A DNA stretch of 9,559 nucleotides, taken from positions 1-9,559 of the forward strand of contig JAHWKQ010000070.1 in the NCBI GenBank assembly GCA_019347785.1, given 5' to 3'. The notes under the pieces were generated by a model. It worked only from the letters and a program-made list of their open reading frames with translations, did no database searches and was not told the DNA's origin. How positions within the stretch are numbered: the stretch's first letter is position 1; every line of letters starts with the position of its first letter. This DNA comes from Actinomycetota bacterium (GTDB lineage: Bacteria > Actinomycetota > Nitriliruptoria > Euzebyales > Egibacteraceae). Positions 5,959-9,559 of the stretch are shown here, piece by piece. Both the position numbers and the translations under genes were made by a program.

Positions 5959-7199
5959 GCGCGCCGCACGTCGTCGTCGTCGGGGCCGGCTTCGCCGGCC
6001 TGGCCGCCGCCCGGGCCCTGGCCAGGGCGGCGGTGCGCGTCACGGTCGTGGACCGGCACAACTACCACACCTTCCAGCCGCTGCTGTACCAGGTGGCGAC
6101 CGCCGGGCTGGACCCGCAGGACATCGGCCACAGCGCCCGCGGCATCCTCGTGCGCCGGCCCGGCCTTGCCTTCCGCCTGGGCACGGTCACCCGGGTGGAC
6201 CCCGGCCGGCGGGAGCTGTGCCTGGCGGACGGCGACATCCTGTCATACGACTACCTCGTGCTGGCGGCCGGCGCGGTGACGAGCACGTACGGCATCCCCG
6301 GCGTGGCCGAGCACGCCCACCCGCTCAAGACGCTCCCGGACGCCCTGCGGCTGCGCAACCACCTGCTGCGGCGCTTCGAGGCCGCCGCCGTGCGCCCGGA
6401 GCTCGTCGACGACGGGGCCCTCACCGTGGTGGTCGCCGGCGGCGGGCCGACCGGCGTGGAGATGGCCGGGGCGCTGGTCGAGCTGTTCGACCTGTTGTTG
6501 CGCCGCGACTTCCCCCGCCTGCGGGCGGACCGGGCCAGGGTCGTCCTCGTCGAGCTCGAGGACCACCTGCTGTCCGCCTTCGCGCCCGGCCTGCGCGACT
6601 CCTGTGTGGCCACCCTGCGACGCCGCGGGGTGCAGGTGCGCCTCGGCAGGGCCATCGAGCGCGTGGACGTCACCTCGGTGAGACTGGATGACGGGGAGGT
6701 GGTGGCGGCGCACACGCTGGTGTGGACGGCCGGCGTGCGGGCCAGCCCCCTGGCCGAGGCCCTGGGCGCGCCCACCGGCCCCGGCGGGCGCGTGGTGGTC
6801 GGCCCGGACCTGCAGGTCCCGGGGGTGCCCGGCGTCTTCGCCGCCGGCGACATGGCCGTGCCGGAGGCCGGGGTCCTCCCACAGCTCGCGCCCGCGGCGA
6901 TCCAGTCGGGCCGCCACGCCGCCCGCCAGATCCGGCGCCTGCTCGTCGGCGAGCCGACCAGGCCCTTCCGCTACCGCGACAGAGGCATCATGGCCACGGT
7001 GGGACGCGACGCCGCCGTCGCGCAGCTGCCCGCCGGGGTTCGCGTCGACGGCCGCCCCGCCTGGTGGGCCTGGCTGCTGTTGCACCTGGTCGAGCTCGTG
7101 GGCTTCCGCAACCGGGTGAGCGTCCTGGTCAACTGGACGTGGAGCTACCTCACCTACGACCGGGCCGCGCGCCTCATCCTCGACGCGTCGGAGGAGTGA
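5955..7199 (+). CDS. ndh: Type II NADH dehydrogenase (NAD(P)/FAD-dependent oxidoreductase)
   Basis: The protein has 414 residues. The FAD-binding GxGxxG motif is at 10-15 (VVVVGAGFAGLAAARAL), followed by HNYHTFQPLLYQVATAGL, which is typical of NDH-2. The NAD(H)-binding motif is GGGPTGVEMAG (from 162). The second FAD motif FAAGDMA has D299 contacting FAD, and LAPAAIQSGRHAARQI follows. The hydrophobic C-terminal segment (about 370-408, WWAWLLLHLVELVGF onward) is the membrane-attachment region of the family. The enzyme oxidises NADH and reduces quinone at the inner face without pumping protons. The GTG at 5955 overlaps the preceding TGA (GTGA); the frame extends further upstream but the Rossmann fold begins right after this start. 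There is only a weak Shine-Dalgarno sequence, so translational coupling is likely. The 3' end overlaps the GH15 gene by 26 bp. Confidence 0.93.
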   Translation: MSAPHVVVVGAGFAGLAAARALARAAVRVTVVDRHNYHTFQPLLYQVATAGLDPQDIGHSARGILVRRPGLAFRLGTVTRVDPGRRELCLADGDILSYDYLVLAAGAVTSTYGIPGVAEHAHPLKTLPDALRLRNHLLRRFEAAAVRPELVDDGALTVVVAGGGPTGVEMAGALVELFDLLLRRDFPRLRADRARVVLVELEDHLLSAFAPGLRDSCVATLRRRGVQVRLGRAIERVDVTSVRLDDGEVVAAHTLVWTAGVRASPLAEALGAPTGPGGRVVVGPDLQVPGVPGVFAAGDMAVPEAGVLPQLAPAAIQSGRHAARQIRRLLVGEPTRPFRYRDRGIMATVGRDAAVAQLPAGVRVDGRPAWWAWLLLHLVELVGFRNRVSVLVNWTWSYLTYDRAARLILDASEE

Positions 7200-8985
7200 C
7201 CGGCGCATCGGGCGTCGCCGCCCCCGATGCGCGCGACAGGTTGTCCGCGGCGTTGACCAGCCCCACGTGCGAGAAGGCCTGCGGGAAGTTGCCGACCATG
7301 CGCCGCGCAGCCGGGTCGTACTCCTCGGCCAGCAGACCCACGTCGTTGCGCAGGTCCAGCAGGCGACCGAACAGCCGGCGCGCCTCGTCCACGCGGCCGA
7401 CCTTCGTGTAGTTGTCGACCAGCCAGAACGAGCAGGCCAGAAAGGCCCCCTCCCCCGGCGGCAGCCCGTCGACATCCGGCTCGGGCGTGTAGCGGGCGAC
7501 GAGGCCGTCGGTGCACAGCTCCCGCTCGACGGCCGCCACGGTCCCCTTCATGCGCGGGTCGTGCGGGGAGATGAAGCCGACCAGGGGCAGCATCAGCAGG
7601 CTGGCATCCACCCGGGAGGCCCCGTAGTGCTGCACGAAGGTGCCGGCCCGCCCGTCGTAGCCGCGGCGGCAGACCTCGTCGTGGATCGCCTGGCGTGTCG
7701 CCCGCCAGCGCTCGACCGGCCCATCCAGCCCGGAGCGCTCGATCGCCTTGACCGCCCGGTCCACGGCGACCCAGGCCATGACCTTGGAGTGGGTGAAGTG
7801 CCGGCGAGGCCCCCGTACCTCCCAGATGCCCTCGTCGGGCCGCCGCCAGCTCGTCTCCAGGTACTCCAGCAGGCGCTTCTGCAGGCTCCAGGCGGCGCGG
7901 TCGGGCTCGATGCCCGCCTCCCTGGCGGTGTGCATCGCGTCGAACACCTCGCCGAAGACGTCGAGCTGGAACTGGGTGCAGGCGGCGTTGCCGATGCGCA
8001 CCGGGGCCGACTGCTCGTAGCCGGGCAGCCACGCCAGCTCCAGCTCGGGCAGGCGATGCTCTCCGGCCGGTCCGTACATGATCTGCAGGGAGCGGGGGTC
8101 CCCGGCCGCCGCCCGCAGCAGCCAGTCCCGCCACGACCGGGCCTCGTCGGTGAAGCCGGCGACGAGCAGGGCCGACAGGGTGAAGCTCGCGTCACGCAGC
8201 CAGCAGTAGCGGTAGTCCCAGTTGCGCACGCCCCCGATCCGCTCGGGCAGCGACGTCGTGGGGGCTGCGACGACACCCCCGGTGGGCGCGAAGGTCAGCG
8301 CCTTGAGCGTGACGAGTGAGCGCTGCACCGCCTCGGGCCGCTCGCCGGCGTAGGTCGAGCGCCCCGACCACTCCCGCCACCACGACGCGGTGTCGGCGAG
8401 CAGCCGCAGGCCGTCGCCGACGGCGGGCGCCGGAAGGTGCGACGGCTGCCACGCGAGCACGAACGGCACCCGGTCGCCGGGCGAGACGGTGAAGTCGGCC
8501 ACGGTCGCGAAGCCCTCGCCGGTGGTCTCCACGGGGCTGCGCAGGTACAGGGCGTCGGGGCCGGCGACGGCCGCCAGCAGCCCGTCCAGCCGCCGCACCC
8601 ACGGCACGATCCAGCCGTAGTCGAACCGAATGACCAGGCGCATCCGCATCGGGACCCGCCCCCTCACCCCCTCGACCACCCGCGCCAGGTCGGGAAGCCC
8701 GTCGCGCGGCGGCATGCAGTCGAGCACGCGGACGCAGCCGTCCTCGGTCTCGAACTCGGTCTCCAGCACCAGGGTTCCGGGCAGGTAGCGGCGGCGCACG
8801 CGGTGGACGTCCCCCGCCGGCCGCAGGGACCAGCGCCCGTGGTCGTCGTCGCCCAGCAGCGCCGTGAAGCAGGCGCCCGAGTCGAAGCGGGGCAGGCACA
8901 GCCAGTCGATCGACCCATCCCGTCCGACGAGCCCGGCGGTCTCCGTGTCGCCGATGAGCGCGTAGTCCTCGATGCGCATCGCCAT
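7174..8985 (-). CDS. Glycoside hydrolase family 15 protein (trehalase/glucoamylase-like)
   Basis: The 603-residue protein is typical in length for bacterial GH15 enzymes. The N-terminal beta-sandwich domain starts with IEDYALIGD and DGSIDWLCLPRFDS. The (alpha/alpha)6 domain carries NWDYRYCWLRDAS (from N255) at the substrate-binding site. It also has EGIWEVRG, in which E389 aligns with the general acid E179 of Aspergillus glucoamylase, then RRHFTHSKVMAWVAVDRA, and LLAEEYDP with E554 as the likely general base. The tail NFPQAFSHVGLVNAADNL is characteristic. Close relatives in mycobacteria act on trehalose, others on maltooligosaccharides; the sequence does not settle which. There is no signal peptide, so it is cytoplasmic and likely handles storage or compatible-solute sugars. 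The ATG at 8985 is chosen; ATG 8979 is equally possible. No Shine-Dalgarno sequence is seen. Confidence 0.93.
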   Translation of the reverse strand: MAMRIEDYALIGDTETAGLVGRDGSIDWLCLPRFDSGACFTALLGDDDHGRWSLRPAGDVHRVRRRYLPGTLVLETEFETEDGCVRVLDCMPPRDGLPDLARVVEGVRGRVPMRMRLVIRFDYGWIVPWVRRLDGLLAAVAGPDALYLRSPVETTGEGFATVADFTVSPGDRVPFVLAWQPSHLPAPAVGDGLRLLADTASWWREWSGRSTYAGERPEAVQRSLVTLKALTFAPTGGVVAAPTTSLPERIGGVRNWDYRYCWLRDASFTLSALLVAGFTDEARSWRDWLLRAAAGDPRSLQIMYGPAGEHRLPELELAWLPGYEQSAPVRIGNAACTQFQLDVFGEVFDAMHTAREAGIEPDRAAWSLQKRLLEYLETSWRRPDEGIWEVRGPRRHFTHSKVMAWVAVDRAVKAIERSGLDGPVERWRATRQAIHDEVCRRGYDGRAGTFVQHYGASRVDASLLMLPLVGFISPHDPRMKGTVAAVERELCTDGLVARYTPEPDVDGLPPGEGAFLACSFWLVDNYTKVGRVDEARRLFGRLLDLRNDVGLLAEEYDPAARRMVGNFPQAFSHVGLVNAADNLSRASGAATPDAPVTPPTRRG

Positions 8986-9044
8986 GACGCAATCATGCCG
9001 GATTCCCGCTCCGCCGCCGCCGCCGCACCCTTCGCCCCATCACA

Positions 9045-9074
9045 TTGGTATACAAGCACGTAATGATGTAAGTA
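9045..9074 (+). promoter_or_regulatory. Putative promoter of the serine protease gene in an AT-rich island
   Basis: TTGGTA (9045-9050), 18 bases, then TAAGTA (9069-9074) gives a conventional sigma-70-type arrangement. A start near 9081 would leave a 25-base leader containing the Shine-Dalgarno sequence. Positions 9038-9079 are only about 36% G/C, very unlike the rest of the window. Minus-strand TTACTT (9075-9070) and TATACC (9052-9047), 17 bases apart, could be an overlapping promoter for the GH15 gene, but that match is weaker. Confidence 0.45.
9046..9055. promoter_or_regulatory. GntR-like operator candidate TGGTATACAA
   Basis: The ten bases fit TnGTATACnA, a palindrome type seen as operators of GntR-family (FCD subgroup) regulators. 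It has a perfect GTATAC core at 9048-9053 and overlaps the candidate -35. No GntR-family gene is in the window. Confidence 0.3.
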
Positions 9075-9079
9075 ACATC
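9065..9079. repeat. Inverted repeat GATGT-N5-ACATC
   Basis: GATGT (9065-9069) and ACATC (9075-9079) are perfect inverted copies spaced by AAGTA. They surround the candidate -10 of the protease promoter, a position suited to a repressor operator. The arms are short, so this is suggestive only. Confidence 0.4.
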
Positions 9080-9092
9080 GGTGCCCTCAGCC

Positions 9093-9100
9093 GGAGGAGG
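9093..9100 (+). promoter_or_regulatory. Strong Shine-Dalgarno site of the serine protease gene
   Basis: GGAGGAGG ends 5 bases before the ATG at 9106. With that of rmuC, it is one of two strong ribosome binding sites in the window, and it contrasts with the leaderless-type starts elsewhere. Confidence 0.75.
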
Positions 9101-9105
9101 TAGCC

Positions 9106-9559
9106 ATGACGGTTCTGGACGAGTGGGCGGGCGTGGTCCGAGCGGTCGCCCGCGACGCGGGCCCGGCGGTCGTCGCGCTGCGCGGCGGCGGCCGGGGATG
9201 CGGCGTGCTGTCCGGTGACGGGCAGGTGCTCACGAATGCGCACAACGTCCGCGCCGACGGGGTGCGGATCGTGTTCGCCGACGGCCGCGAGGCGCCGGGG
9301 ACGGTCACCGGCGTGGACGCCGACGCGGACCTGGCGGTGGTCTCGGCCGACACGCCCAGCGCCCCGGCGCCGGCGTGGGCCGCGCCCGGAGACATCGGCG
9401 CCCCGGTGCTGTCGGTCGCGCACCTGGGCCGCGGCGGCCTGCACGTGACGGCCGGCCTCGTGTCGGCGACGGGCCAGTCCTTCCGCGGACCCCGGGGGCG
9501 GCGGGTCGAGGCCGCCTTCGAGGACGTCGCGGTGAAGACCGACCTCTTCCGCCGTCTCG
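9106..9559 (+). CDS. Trypsin/HtrA-like serine protease, N-terminal part (cut by window edge)
   Basis: 151 codons are present and the frame runs off the right edge. The segment GCGVLSGDGQVLTNAHNV matches the HtrA/trypsin-like motif around the catalytic His (H46). DADADLAVV supplies the catalytic Asp (D75). The nucleophile Ser motif (GNSGGP type) would come later and is outside the window, so activity cannot be confirmed. The usual GSG before the first strand pair reads GCG (C32). No signal peptide or transmembrane segment precedes the protease domain, which starts almost at the N-terminus, so this part appears cytoplasmic, unlike classical HtrA proteins. Whether a PDZ or membrane segment follows is unknown. 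The start is fixed by GGAGGAGG 5 bases upstream. It is divergent from the GH15 gene. Confidence 0.85.
   Translation, partial: MTVLDEWAGVVRAVARDAGPAVVALRGGGRGCGVLSGDGQVLTNAHNVRADGVRIVFADGREAPGTVTGVDADADLAVVSADTPSAPAPAWAAPGDIGAPVLSVAHLGRGGLHVTAGLVSATGQSFRGPRGRRVEAAFEDVAVKTDLFRRL

Noticed and set aside
7267..8319. Plus-strand open frame of 350 codons opposite the GH15 gene
   Set aside because: Antisense shadow; the GH15 catalytic motifs are on the minus strand over the same span.
8986..9012. ECF-type promoter GGAAT...CGTC before the GH15 gene
   Set aside because: The spacer between the two elements is only about 12-13 bases, too short for ECF promoters. A CATGAT -10 box 6 bases before ATG 8985 lacks the leading T and has no -35, so it was not listed.

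Overview
The window is a chromosomal segment of an organism with very high GC (my estimate is well above 70%) and strongly GC-biased third codon positions. Several genes appear to be read from leaderless transcripts, with a TAnnnT box 6-8 bases before the start codon. This, plus the gene families present (a two-CBS protein, a zinc-ribbon MBL hydrolase, a GH15 trehalase-like enzyme, a compact RmuC), points to an actinobacterium, possibly a deep-branching lineage. I cannot place it more precisely. I see no transposase, integrase, phage gene, CRISPR array, tRNA or rRNA. The content is mainly housekeeping and central metabolism.

Layout. (1) 1-1053, minus strand: an alkaline-phosphatase-superfamily phosphodiesterase, cut by the left window edge close to its C-terminus. 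(2) 1054-1148: a divergent promoter region built on a 46-bp near-perfect palindrome. (3) 1149-2459, plus strand: a two-gene unit, a CBS-domain protein and an MBL-fold protein with an N-terminal zinc ribbon. (4) 2460-2618: a GC hairpin, then a promoter resembling the mycobacterial RecA-independent DNA-damage (RecA-NDp/PafBC) type, then rmuC (2619-3758). (5) 3762-4625, minus strand: 3-hydroxybutyryl-CoA dehydrogenase, tail to tail with rmuC 3 bases apart. (6) 4626-4719: a second divergent promoter region, carrying a perfect 8-bp-stem palindrome. (7) 4720-7199, plus strand: a PQQ-type sugar dehydrogenase lipoprotein whose stop codon overlaps the start of a type II NADH dehydrogenase. (8) 7174-8985, minus strand: a GH15 glucoamylase/trehalase-like enzyme whose 3' end overlaps that of the NADH dehydrogenase by 26 bp. 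(9) 8986-9105: an AT-rich divergent regulatory island. (10) 9106 to the right edge, plus strand: the N-terminal half of a trypsin/HtrA-like serine protease.

Links between genes are modest. The sugar dehydrogenase and NADH dehydrogenase are translationally coupled, and both could pass electrons to the membrane quinone pool, one from outside and one from inside. The CBS and MBL genes form a likely operon. The most interesting signals are regulatory: palindromes centred in divergent promoter regions, a damage-type promoter before rmuC, and a string of leaderless starts. I found no clear sign of an undescribed multi-gene system. The long antisense open frames are GC-bias artefacts.
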